In this document: one piece after another, positions 8,652 to 16,102 of the stretch
Position numbering within the stretch: position 1 is the stretch's first letter
How the letters are laid out: each line of letters starts with the position of its first letter
Source of the DNA: Candidatus Electryonea clarkiae
GTDB lineage: Bacteria > Electryoneota > Electryoneia > Electryoneales > Electryoneaceae
Reading direction: 5' to 3'
NCBI GenBank assembly: GCA_030765455.1
Contig: JAVCCM010000103.1
Location: forward strand, 1-64,000
Length of the DNA stretch: 64,000 bases
The notes under the pieces: model-generated
The model's database searches: none
Told to the model about the DNA's origin: nothing
What the model saw: the letters and a program-made list of their open reading frames with translations, nothing else
Made by a program: the position numbers and the translations under genes

Positions 8652-10381
8652 ATTATTTTCGCACTCTTCTGGTAATATTTCTTATAGCAATATTTACATT
8701 CCCGGTTTTTGCTGCCGATGCGGATAGCGCCAGGAAAAATGAAGCATTATTGACTCGCAAGGAAAGAAGTGACCTTATAAAGGAAATTCGTGAGTATATC
8801 TTTTTATTCGGAACAATTTATCGTGAAATAAATGAGAATTATGTCGACCAGGTTGATCCGGAAGAGTTTCTTAAGGCTGGTATTTTTGGTATGATGAACA
8901 CTCTTGATCCCTATACGGAGTATTTTGAGCCCGAAGATACGGATGATCTCCAGATCATCACCAAGGGGCGTTATGGTGGCATCGGAATACAAATCGGTTT
9001 ACGGGGTCCTGATCGTGAATTGACAATTATCGCTCCCATTGAGGGTACACCGGGCTGGAAACTAGGATTAAAACCGGGTGATCGAATTGTTGAAATCGAC
9101 GGTGAATCCACCAAGGGATTTAATACACGGGATGCTGCTAACAGGATGAGAGGCGTTCCCGGGACAACGGTTAATGTTGTCATTATGCGAATTGGTGTCG
9201 ATGAATCGATTTCTTATGAAATTGAACGCGCTGATATTCCTGTTATTGATGTTAGTTTTTCTGGTTTTGTTGAGGATGGGATAGGGTATATCCGCCTGAC
9301 AAGATTCAGCCGTAACGCAGGCAAGCAGGTTCGAGCGGCAATTGATTCGTTAGAGGATATTGGGTTGGAATCCCTAATATTTGATATGCGAGGGAATCCC
9401 GGAGGACTGTTGCCTGAGGCTGTAAATGTCGCTGAAAATTTTGTAAATGAAGGCGATTTAATTGTATCAACAAAGGGCAGAGTCCCTACCGCCAACCGTG
9501 AGTTTTTCTCCAACAGGGCGCCGTCACTTGCTCCGGGAATTCCGCTGATTGTTCTTGTCAGCGAAGGTTCCGCTTCAGCTAGTGAAATTGTGGCAGGCGC
9601 TATTCAGGATCTCGATCGTGGATTAATAATTGGAAGAACGACCTTTGGGAAAGGGCTTGTGCAATCGGTAATTCCATTCAACAAATATCAAACTTCTCTT
9701 AAACTTACAACTGCAAAATATTATACTCCATCCGGACGTTTGATACAAAAAATCGATTATTTCACTGACAATGATGCTTTAATCCTCGATACTACTCTCC
9801 AGGAAGAATCTGAATTGCATTATTTCACCACCAATGGTCGTGAAGTGAATGCACATGGCGGTATTCAGCCTGATTTTGACGTCGAGCAGCCGGATGTCAG
9901 CGATGCAATAATTGAGCTGTGGCGTCAGGGAATGTTCTATAATTTTGTCGCCTGGTATAAGGGCGAATACCCTGAACTTGAGTCCTGGGAAATTACAGAT
10001 GAGGTGTATAATAGTTTCAGGGGATACCTGGATGAACAAGAATTTAAATTTGAAACAAATATTGAAAAGAACCTGGCAAAAATTCTAAAAGATGCCGAAG
10101 AATACAAATACACAGATGAATTTATTTCCACGTTGAATACTCTTGACTCATTAGCACAAGGCGTTCACAATACAATGCTTACAGGCGATGAATATGAGAT
10201 TCGAAAGAGACTGAAAGCTGAACTTTCATCATTAATCGGTGGTAATGTCGCCAGGGTGGAAGCAACAATTGAATTTGATCTCCAGGTGCAGAAAGCGCTG
10301 GAAGTCTTAAGTAACAATAACGTCTATGCTGGTACTCTGCTTGGAACATTGGAGGTGGAGGAAAAAATTACTTCAGAATGA
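8648..10381 (+). CDS. S41 family C-terminal processing peptidase (CtpA-like)
   Basis: This periplasmic serine protease of 577 residues has a signal peptide (about 1-22, FPVFAADA). A PDZ domain follows at about 100-185 (GGIGIQI start, LKPGDRIVEIDG). The S41 catalytic domain is at about 200-365. The Ser-Lys dyad is visible as GSASASEI (S310) and TTFGKG (K335), 25 residues apart as in Prc. A long C-terminal helical region (380-577) follows, as in many Bacteroidota-type enzymes. Such proteases trim or degrade envelope proteins after recognising their C-termini. Overlaps of 4 bases on both sides show translational coupling with lgt and the isochorismatase gene. Confidence 0.95.
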   Translation: MNYFRTLLVIFLIAIFTFPVFAADADSARKNEALLTRKERSDLIKEIREYIFLFGTIYREINENYVDQVDPEEFLKAGIFGMMNTLDPYTEYFEPEDTDDLQIITKGRYGGIGIQIGLRGPDRELTIIAPIEGTPGWKLGLKPGDRIVEIDGESTKGFNTRDAANRMRGVPGTTVNVVIMRIGVDESISYEIERADIPVIDVSFSGFVEDGIGYIRLTRFSRNAGKQVRAAIDSLEDIGLESLIFDMRGNPGGLLPEAVNVAENFVNEGDLIVSTKGRVPTANREFFSNRAPSLAPGIPLIVLVSEGSASASEIVAGAIQDLDRGLIIGRTTFGKGLVQSVIPFNKYQTSLKLTTAKYYTPSGRLIQKIDYFTDNDALILDTTLQEESELHYFTTNGREVNAHGGIQPDFDVEQPDVSDAIIELWRQGMFYNFVAWYKGEYPELESWEITDEVYNSFRGYLDEQEFKFETNIEKNLAKILKDAEEYKYTDEFISTLNTLDSLAQGVHNTMLTGDEYEIRKRLKAELSSLIGGNVARVEATIEFDLQVQKALEVLSNNNVYAGTLLGTLEVEEKITSE

Positions 10382-11046
10382 AAGAACAGTATTTCTCAGA
10401 TGAGAACCTTGCGCAAGTAACTCAATCTCTGTTGCAATCAGCTTGTGATAAATCCCATCAAAGGAATTTATTCCTGAAGCCGGAGAAGTCTGCATTGATT
10501 GTCCTTGATATGCAGAATTATTTCCTGGAACCGTCATCTCATGCTTTCATACCGAGCGCACCGGCAATCATCGGTAACATTCAGAAACTTGTTGAAATCT
10601 TCATATCTAAATCTCGCCCGGTTATTTTTACCCGTCATGTGAATTCTGGAGAAGACGCCGGTATGATGAAAAAGTGGTGGAAGGATTTGTTATTGATTTC
10701 TGATCCGGCAAGCGAGATTATTCCACAACTTATTGAATATGATGCAGATGTTATAGTTAAGACACAATATGATGCCTTCTATAATACCGAGCTTGAAGAA
10801 ATGCTGCGAAACAACGGTGTTGAACATATTGTCATCTGTGGAGTAATGACTCATCTATGTTGTGAATCTACCGCCCGTTCTGCATTTGTCCGGGGATTCA
10901 TGGTGCATTTTCCTCTCGATGGAACAGCGACATATAATCGAGAGTTTCATTTATCCACAATCAGGAACCTTTCACACGGATTTGCCTCAATATTAACTGT
11001 TCAGGATGTCATGAATCAGATGGTAAGAGATGCCGAAGACAATTGA
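10378..11046 (+). CDS. Isochorismatase-family cysteine hydrolase
   Basis: The 222-residue protein carries the catalytic triad of the isochorismatase-like superfamily: Asp44 in ALIVLDMQNYF, Lys128 in VIVKTQYDAF and Cys161 in GVMTHLCCESTAR, where a second cysteine follows directly. The family hydrolyses small amides or vinyl ethers (nicotinamide, N-carbamoylsarcosine, isochorismate, peroxyureidoacrylate). Nothing in the sequence fixes the substrate, and there is no siderophore or NAD gene nearby to suggest one. There is no signal peptide, so it is cytoplasmic. It overlaps the S41 gene by 4 bases and the flavoprotein gene by 17, which ties it to the two redox genes downstream. Confidence 0.92.
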   Translation: MKEQYFSDENLAQVTQSLLQSACDKSHQRNLFLKPEKSALIVLDMQNYFLEPSSHAFIPSAPAIIGNIQKLVEIFISKSRPVIFTRHVNSGEDAGMMKKWWKDLLLISDPASEIIPQLIEYDADVIVKTQYDAFYNTELEEMLRNNGVEHIVICGVMTHLCCESTARSAFVRGFMVHFPLDGTATYNREFHLSTIRNLSHGFASILTVQDVMNQMVRDAEDN

Positions 11047-11920
11047 AGTTTGCATAGCCGGAGCTGGTCCGGCAGGAATTGCTGCTGCGATTCAATTGAA
11101 ACGGTACGGAATCAGTCCAGTTCTATTGGAAAAGGATACTGTAGGCGGACTGCTGATCAATGCCAACCTTGTCGAAAACTATCCAGGATTTCCCGGGGGG
11201 TTGACAGGCAAACAATTGGTCAGGAAATTTCGCAAGCATCTCGAGGTATCGGGGATAGAAGTCATCAAGGAAACGTTACTCGGAATTGACTTTGAAGGGG
11301 GTAATTTTTCATTAAGGACAGACCAAAACAATTATTCCAGTCGCCTGGTTGTTCTTGCCACTGGAACAAAACCCAAAAAGATTCGTCTCGCCGGGTTGGA
11401 TCAGGTACTTGGGAAATATGCGTTTCACGAAGTATATCCAATAATGAAGGTGAAAAATAAAAGAATTGCAATTATCGGCGCTGGTGACGCAGCTTTCGAC
11501 TACGCTTTGAACCTTGGGAGGCATAATGAAGTCTCGATAAACAACAGGGGCAGGAAATTTTCCTGTTTGCCTCTCTTATATGAACGAACACAAATATCAC
11601 CAAATATTAAGTACAGAACTAACTACAATTTAACGGAATTATCGGTAAAAAATGAAGAGTTGGGATTGAAATGGGAATCTGGTGGAGGAAAGTCAGAGGA
11701 AGTTGTACATTTTTTGCTTATCGCAGTTGGCCGCGTTCCAGGCATGGGATATTTAGATAGCTTAGAAGAATCTCAATTATCAGAGTTGCGATCAAAAGGT
11801 TTACTTTACATGATAGGTGATCTGGCAAATGGAAGATTTCGTCAGGCAAGTATAGCGGCAGGAGAAGGAATTAAGACTGCAATGTTAGTTTATGAAAAAT
11901 TAAAAGAGTTTGGAGAATGA
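11030..11920 (+). CDS. Thioredoxin-reductase-like flavoprotein lacking the redox CxxC
   Basis: The 296-residue protein has the low-molecular-weight thioredoxin reductase fold. The FAD-binding GAGPAG lies at residues 11-16 and GGLLINANLVENYPGFPGG follows. A second dinucleotide motif, AIIGAGDAAFD, lies near 145-155, and a C-terminal FAD motif (GDLANGRFRQASIAAGEG) is present. The CATC redox pair that thioredoxin reductases carry just before the second GxGxxx motif is missing: the segment reads LGKYAFHEVYPIMKVKNKRIAIIG. It therefore cannot reduce thioredoxin by the usual dithiol route. It resembles ferredoxin/flavodoxin-NADP reductases of TrxR type. I infer that it supplies electrons to the radical SAM protein encoded next, overlapping by 4 bases. 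Confidence 0.88.
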   Translation: MPKTIEVCIAGAGPAGIAAAIQLKRYGISPVLLEKDTVGGLLINANLVENYPGFPGGLTGKQLVRKFRKHLEVSGIEVIKETLLGIDFEGGNFSLRTDQNNYSSRLVVLATGTKPKKIRLAGLDQVLGKYAFHEVYPIMKVKNKRIAIIGAGDAAFDYALNLGRHNEVSINNRGRKFSCLPLLYERTQISPNIKYRTNYNLTELSVKNEELGLKWESGGGKSEEVVHFLLIAVGRVPGMGYLDSLEESQLSELRSKGLLYMIGDLANGRFRQASIAAGEGIKTAMLVYEKLKEFGE

Positions 11921-12882
11921 GAGTAATAGCCGAGCTTGGAAATGATGATGTTGCGAATGTTTATATAGCTGAGTCTGAAACCGGGCGAAAAAATGGGATC
12001 AGAACCAACAAAATCGAGTTTGTCGAAGCCTTGAAACCGCCATTTCCCAGGGAACGGAAATGGGTGAATATTGTATCTACCCTTTACGGCTGCCCTGTTC
12101 AATGTCCAATTTGTGATGCCGGAATGAATTATCGTGGCAAATTGAATTCTGATGACCTATTATTCCAGATAGACTACCTCGTGAATAAAAGATTTCCGGA
12201 TGGTATAATTCCTTGTGATCAATGGAAGATTCAATTTTCCAGGATGGGAGAACCGGCATTTAATATGGCGGTCATCGATGTGCTTGAGTCGCTTCCAGAG
12301 AGATATAAAGCTCCTGGATTGATGCCGTCAATTTCAACTGTTGCGCCTGAAAGCACAGATCACTTTTTTGAAAGACTGCTTGTCGTTAAACGACAACTGT
12401 ATCCGGAAAAATTCCAATTCCAATTCTCTGTCCATTCTACTGATGAAGAGGTTCGACGCCAGTTGATTCCCTGCAGGACATGGGATTTCAGTAAGATGGC
12501 GCGTTACGGCGAAGAATTCTATTCAACCGGTGGAAGAAAAATCACCCTCAATTTCGCGCTCATAGATGGTGTACCGGTCAATGCAGATAAGCTGCTGAAA
12601 TACTTCGATCCTGATATTTTCCTTATAAAACTTACCCCGTTAAATCCAACTCTTAGCGCTGAGACAAATGAATATAGTTCCAAATTTGATTCGCAAATTG
12701 AACTTGAATTAATAACCGGCGAGCTAAAATCAAAAGGTTTCGAAGTGATCCACAGCCTTGGTGAATTAGAGGAAAATGCAATAGGCAGCAATTGCGGGCA
12801 ATATGTTTCTATGCTTGAAAAAAATAATACAACTTTGCAGGATGCTTATACCTATCCAGTGAATAATATGATTAATACTTAG
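11917..12882 (+). CDS. RlmN/Cfr-like radical SAM protein with unusual cysteine set
   Basis: This 321-residue radical SAM protein binds a 4Fe-4S cluster through C59-x3-C63-x2-C66 (YGCPVQCPICDAG). It has the SAM-binding RMGEPAFN motif, which matches GMGEP of RlmN, and NCGQY with Cys293 near the C-terminus, equivalent to the methyl-carrying Cys355 of E. coli RlmN. The second catalytic cysteine of RlmN (Cys118, seven residues before the first cluster cysteine) is replaced by Ile52. The N-terminal helix-hairpin-helix RNA domain of RlmN is absent; only about 50 residues precede the cluster. It is probably not the 23S/tRNA A2 methylase. Substrate unknown. It is the last gene of the lgt operon. Confidence 0.88.
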   Translation: MRVIAELGNDDVANVYIAESETGRKNGIRTNKIEFVEALKPPFPRERKWVNIVSTLYGCPVQCPICDAGMNYRGKLNSDDLLFQIDYLVNKRFPDGIIPCDQWKIQFSRMGEPAFNMAVIDVLESLPERYKAPGLMPSISTVAPESTDHFFERLLVVKRQLYPEKFQFQFSVHSTDEEVRRQLIPCRTWDFSKMARYGEEFYSTGGRKITLNFALIDGVPVNADKLLKYFDPDIFLIKLTPLNPTLSAETNEYSSKFDSQIELELITGELKSKGFEVIHSLGELEENAIGSNCGQYVSMLEKNNTTLQDAYTYPVNNMINT

Positions 12883-12939
12883 AGCTTTTCACTTCGCTCC
12901 AATGACGTTTTGACTATTTATATTTCCATGTAGAGTACA

Positions 12940-13461
12940 TTATTTGAGTCTCTTGTTTTCCAAAAGATCAACGTAAGCAGACTCGACCAAATCCTGATGG
13001 TTGATTTCAAGGTTTGTCATTAGTTCTTCCGCAATCTTGATACTATAATCGTTTTTTTCGCCTGGCTCGAGTACAACTTCGAGTTCGATGAACAAACCCA
13101 AATCTTCCACGTCGTCAAAATGGATACGGGTTTGACCGGTATGATAAACTATGCGTTTTTTTCGGACTACACTACGCACGCCAAGAGCTTTTGTCAGAGC
13201 TTCTTTTAGCGTATCAGGATTATCGGTCGGGTAGATGATATAATTCGATTCGCTGGGTTCGATGGAATCGCTTCTTTCATATTTAATCAACTCACCGGTG
13301 CCGTCACCAAACTCCCTTAGCTTCAACCTGCCGGTGGATACATTAAAGAAAGTGTCTTCCTGGAAAAGATGTTGGGGTGGGTCATCGCTAATTTTTTTTG
13401 CAATGGTTATCTGTCTTTGAAAATCATTGGCTTTAGCTTTTATCTCAATGTTTTTTGACAT
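12940..13461 (-). CDS. CYTH-domain protein, class IV adenylate cyclase-like
   Basis: The 173-residue protein begins with the CYTH signature (IEIKAKA, residues 5-11). It has alternating charged strands typical of the triphosphate tunnel fold: GRLKLREFGDGTGELIKYERSD, VVRKKRIVYHTGQTRIHFDDVEDLG and FIELEVVLE. The closest architecture is the short class IV (CyaB/AcIV) group, whose members make cAMP or hydrolyse thiamine or inorganic triphosphates; sequence alone does not decide which. It converges on the radical SAM gene with a 57-base gap and stands alone on its strand beside a repeat cluster. Confidence 0.88.
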   Translation of the reverse strand: MSKNIEIKAKANDFQRQITIAKKISDDPPQHLFQEDTFFNVSTGRLKLREFGDGTGELIKYERSDSIEPSESNYIIYPTDNPDTLKEALTKALGVRSVVRKKRIVYHTGQTRIHFDDVEDLGLFIELEVVLEPGEKNDYSIKIAEELMTNLEINHQDLVESAYVDLLENKRLK

Positions 13462-13535
13462 AATTCAGTAGTAAATTCTTATGTAATGAAACTGTGTGGT
13501 TTGATCAATTTCCCTGAAAATGTATAGTTTGACCT

Positions 13536-13750
13536 ATTCCCTGAAGGGGAATAATATGAATAGCCACAGGTGTTAACCTGTGGGACAGAGATTGAAACAA
13601 ACCAACCCTGACGGGGTTGGACTGTGCAAATCTCAAAAACTGAATTTAGACAAGTTACACAATTGAACCCTTTCAGGGTTCGTTTCTATTGGATCACAAT
13701 GTTCCATGGGTTCTACCCATGGCTATTCAAATTCAACTCCTTCGGAGTTG
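13536..13750. repeat. Cluster of six short palindromes overlapping a gene 3' end
   Basis: Six palindromes sit in 215 bases: ATTCCC/GGGAAT (13536-13552), CCACAGGT/ACCTGTGG (13564-13583), CCAACCC/GGGTTGG (13602-13620), GAACCC/GGGTTC (13665-13681), CCATGGG/CCCATGG (13704-13722) and CAACTCC/GGAGTTG (13734-13750). GAATAGCCA beside the second and TGGCTATTC beside the fifth are complementary, so the cluster is also one larger imperfect inverted repeat. The last two palindromes lie within the final codons and stop of the adjacent TPR gene. This pattern resembles REP-type repeats. Confidence 0.75.
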
Positions 13751-14654
13751 TTTGTTCTGAATATTCATTTGAAATAATATTAAGCGCTCTTTTAGCGAAC
13801 ACCTTATTTATCTCTTCATTGAACTCTTCTACTCTTTTTTGCGCATTATATCTGTTTCCCTGGTAAAAACGAGGCAACAATCCGAGACTGACAATAAGTG
13901 CATCAGAATACAACCCACGATATATCATACTTCCAGTCATATATCCTATTCCGCCGTTGATTAGCAAAGAATTTATTCCGTCCCACCATGCCCCGGCATA
14001 CATCTGTCCGCTTCCGGGTAAGAATGTTGACAGCCATTTAGCCCGGTCAGGATTCTTCAGGGTTGGATAATTATCATTCGAAAATATTTTCAGCTTCTGA
14101 TTTTTGTTATCGGGAATGTCAGCATAGTATTGACTTAAAACATCAAATGCCTCTTCCCATTTATAAGTGTATATATAACAAATTCCAAGGTTAAATCTTG
14201 CCCGGTTGCGAACTTGGGGATATTTGCTGAATGTGGCAATACGGGTGAGGTTGAATGCTGCTGAACTATAGTTTCCGGCGGCAATACCGGTTACTGCAAT
14301 ATCAATCTTACGTTCGCCACGAATACTGTCATTATCTGCAGAAATAATTGCTTGTTCCAGGGATGCTATTGATTCATCCCATTTTTCCATTTCACGATAT
14401 GCCATTGCAATGGAATAATAAACGTCGCTTAGTTGTATTTCATCCTCATAATATGCGAGGATTCGCTTGTAATCAGCATCAGCGGCATGATAATGGTGGA
14501 AGATAAATCGTTTATATTCTGTGATAGCTTCATAAGAATAACCGGATTCTGCCAGGCTATCAGCAAGTTTCAGGATTGGATCACCGGCAGAAGCTAATGA
14601 GGCGTTAAAGGCACACAATAATACCAGGCTCGCGAACACCAAAATCCTGAACAT
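13713..14654 (-). CDS. TPR protein with C-terminal PGSGQ membrane domain (copy 2)
   Basis: The 313-residue envelope protein has a signal peptide (about 1-23, ASLASA). TPR-like helical pairs follow at about 24-190 (YEAITEYKRF, VYYSIAMAYREMEKWDESIASLEQA, RFNLGICYIYTYKWEEAFDVL). A C-terminal hydrophobic domain starts at FLPGSGQMYAGAWWDGINS. That PGSGQxYxG element occurs in membrane domains of many FCB proteins (DUF5683-like). The upstream gene has the same layout. The last residues (EQTTPKELNLNSHG) are encoded by a palindromic repeat, so the natural stop has probably been replaced. Function unknown; the operon context (LolA-like, YidD) points to envelope biogenesis. Confidence 0.82.
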   Translation of the reverse strand: MFRILVFASLVLLCAFNASLASAGDPILKLADSLAESGYSYEAITEYKRFIFHHYHAADADYKRILAYYEDEIQLSDVYYSIAMAYREMEKWDESIASLEQAIISADNDSIRGERKIDIAVTGIAAGNYSSAAFNLTRIATFSKYPQVRNRARFNLGICYIYTYKWEEAFDVLSQYYADIPDNKNQKLKIFSNDNYPTLKNPDRAKWLSTFLPGSGQMYAGAWWDGINSLLINGGIGYMTGSMIYRGLYSDALIVSLGLLPRFYQGNRYNAQKRVEEFNEEINKVFAKRALNIISNEYSEQTTPKELNLNSHG

Positions 14655-14713
14655 CCTTAAAATCCTTACATCCTGTGAATGATTTTCTTAAGATAAGTCA
14701 TAAACGAATTAAA

Positions 14714-15619
14714 TCATGGAAATTCATCAAAATCCCGGAATTCGTCATCAACATATTCTTCCAACTGTTCAAAAATTCGAAGTTCAAGACGAATGTTATA
14801 CCGTTTTACACTGACCATAGAACCGTAAATCCCGGATAAATAGAATCCACTTCCAAGTGTACCATACACCCACCCACTTTTGGAGGATGAACCGTTCCTA
14901 TCAAAACCACGCCAGCTTTGCCAGGCGCTTACTCCGGTCAGGAGAAGAGACACAAAGCAGTCGGTATATTCACCCGTATAGAATTTTCCGGAGCCGGGAA
15001 CTGCTACTGAGAGAAATCCCGCTTTCCACTTTTGTTTATACGGCAGTTTAGCTGCTTCCTGGGTTAGTAAATGAAGCAGAAAAGAATAACTATCTGGATT
15101 GTCAGAATTGCGAGCTTTGGTAAGAGATTGATTTGAAATCTCCAGTGCTTTGTTCCAGTGCCGCATACGAAGGTGGTTAGCAACTATCAGGTTATAAGTG
15201 TGAAGTTCTTTCTTTACTTCGCTTGCCATGAAGTTATCGATTACGTTCAATGAATACCAATAATTTCCCTGCTTAAAATACGCCAGACCAGATTCAAACT
15301 GTATTTTTTCAGATAATTGTCTCAACGGATAGGGGTATAGATACGGAAATGCACTCACAATAGCGCCATCTAAATCACCTCCGAGGCGTAAACTTCGTAC
15401 GATTCGATAAGATATAGTATCTGCATTCGTATAATCATTAGTAGTAAGAAGATACCGCTTATACTCACCCGCCGCTCTCAGGTAGTCTTCGTCATAATAA
15501 AGGTAGTTCGCAAATTTTAATAAATTATCCGGTGAAAAATAATTGTTTTGTGAAAGCGCCGGCTGCACAAAAACACCAACTGCGATCATGGCGAATATGT
15601 ATTTCAAATGCTTGGTCAA
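14714..15619 (-). CDS. TPR protein with C-terminal PGSGK membrane domain (copy 1)
   Basis: The 301-residue paralogue of the next gene downstream has a signal peptide (about 1-23, VQPALSQ) and helical TPR-like repeats (about 30-195). A membrane domain follows, beginning at AVPGSGKFYTGEYTDCFVS, and ends in an acidic tail (EQLEEYVDDEFRDFDEF). It starts 2 bases after the yidD stop and 59 bases before the next TPR gene, so LolA-like, yidD and both TPR genes form one transcription unit. It may be a partner or scaffold for membrane protein insertion or lipoprotein transit; this is inferred from position alone. Confidence 0.82.
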   Translation of the reverse strand: MTKHLKYIFAMIAVGVFVQPALSQNNYFSPDNLLKFANYLYYDEDYLRAAGEYKRYLLTTNDYTNADTISYRIVRSLRLGGDLDGAIVSAFPYLYPYPLRQLSEKIQFESGLAYFKQGNYWYSLNVIDNFMASEVKKELHTYNLIVANHLRMRHWNKALEISNQSLTKARNSDNPDSYSFLLHLLTQEAAKLPYKQKWKAGFLSVAVPGSGKFYTGEYTDCFVSLLLTGVSAWQSWRGFDRNGSSSKSGWVYGTLGSGFYLSGIYGSMVSVKRYNIRLELRIFEQLEEYVDDEFRDFDEFP

Positions 15620-15621
15620 AA

Positions 15622-16101
15622 TTATATCCTGATCACAGGTTTTTTATTCTTATCAGGTTTTTCCGGAGCAAACAAGACATTTTCTTCCGGCGGATCGATA
15701 GCGCTGTTTGTCTTGGGATCAAGAGGATAATTGTACCGGGTAAGACCGTTACAGCGTGTCAAACGGTCAAGAGTCATTAGTGAACCCTGGAAAAATCCAT
15801 AGCGATGAAGACACTTCATTCCATAGGAGGAACATGATGGCGTAAACTGACACGAGGGGATATCCTGGCTCGAAATAAAACGTTGGTATAAACGGATTGG
15901 CAACAGCAAAACTGCTGATGAACTGTTGAGATTGCGACGAAAGTTGTATTTGAAAGGTTTTTTTTGATTTTCAACGATCTGATTTGTATTTATTATGAAG
16001 CTAAAATCCTCTTTTTCATCTGCCCAGGCAAACATCCGCGGGATAGCCAGAAAGCAGGATATTAACAGGAAAATTCGCATGGATTTCAGAAAAATTTCCA
16101 T
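15622..16101 (-). CDS. yidD: YidD-family membrane protein insertion factor, N-terminally extended
   Basis: The central part holds the YidD signature (LLPIRLYQRFISSQ, then PSCQFTPSCSSYGMKCLHRYGFFQG and LTRCN). YidD is a small factor that assists YidC-dependent insertion and is usually about 70-90 residues. Here the protein is about 159 residues, with a hydrophobic signal-like N-terminus (MRIFLLISCFLAIP), a linker of about 45 residues, and a basic proline-rich tail. I chose the ATG at 16101, which follows the LolA-like stop by one base. An earlier in-frame ATG at 16146 would overlap that gene by 44 bases. No rnpA, rpmH or yidC neighbours are present. Confidence 0.88.
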   Translation of the reverse strand: MEIFLKSMRIFLLISCFLAIPRMFAWADEKEDFSFIINTNQIVENQKKPFKYNFRRNLNSSSAVLLLPIRLYQRFISSQDIPSCQFTPSCSSYGMKCLHRYGFFQGSLMTLDRLTRCNGLTRYNYPLDPKTNSAIDPPEENVLFAPEKPDKNKKPVIRI

Positions 16102-16102
16102 A

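Noticed and set aside
11030..11920. Annotation as thioredoxin reductase trxB
   Set aside because: The redox CxxC pair is absent although both dinucleotide-binding motifs are intact.
11917..12882. Annotation as rlmN
   Set aside because: The Cys118 equivalent is Ile52 and the N-terminal RNA-binding domain is missing.
13564..13750. Possible CRISPR array from regularly placed palindromes
   Set aside because: The palindromes differ in sequence, there are no identical direct repeats or uniform spacers, and no cas genes occur in the window.
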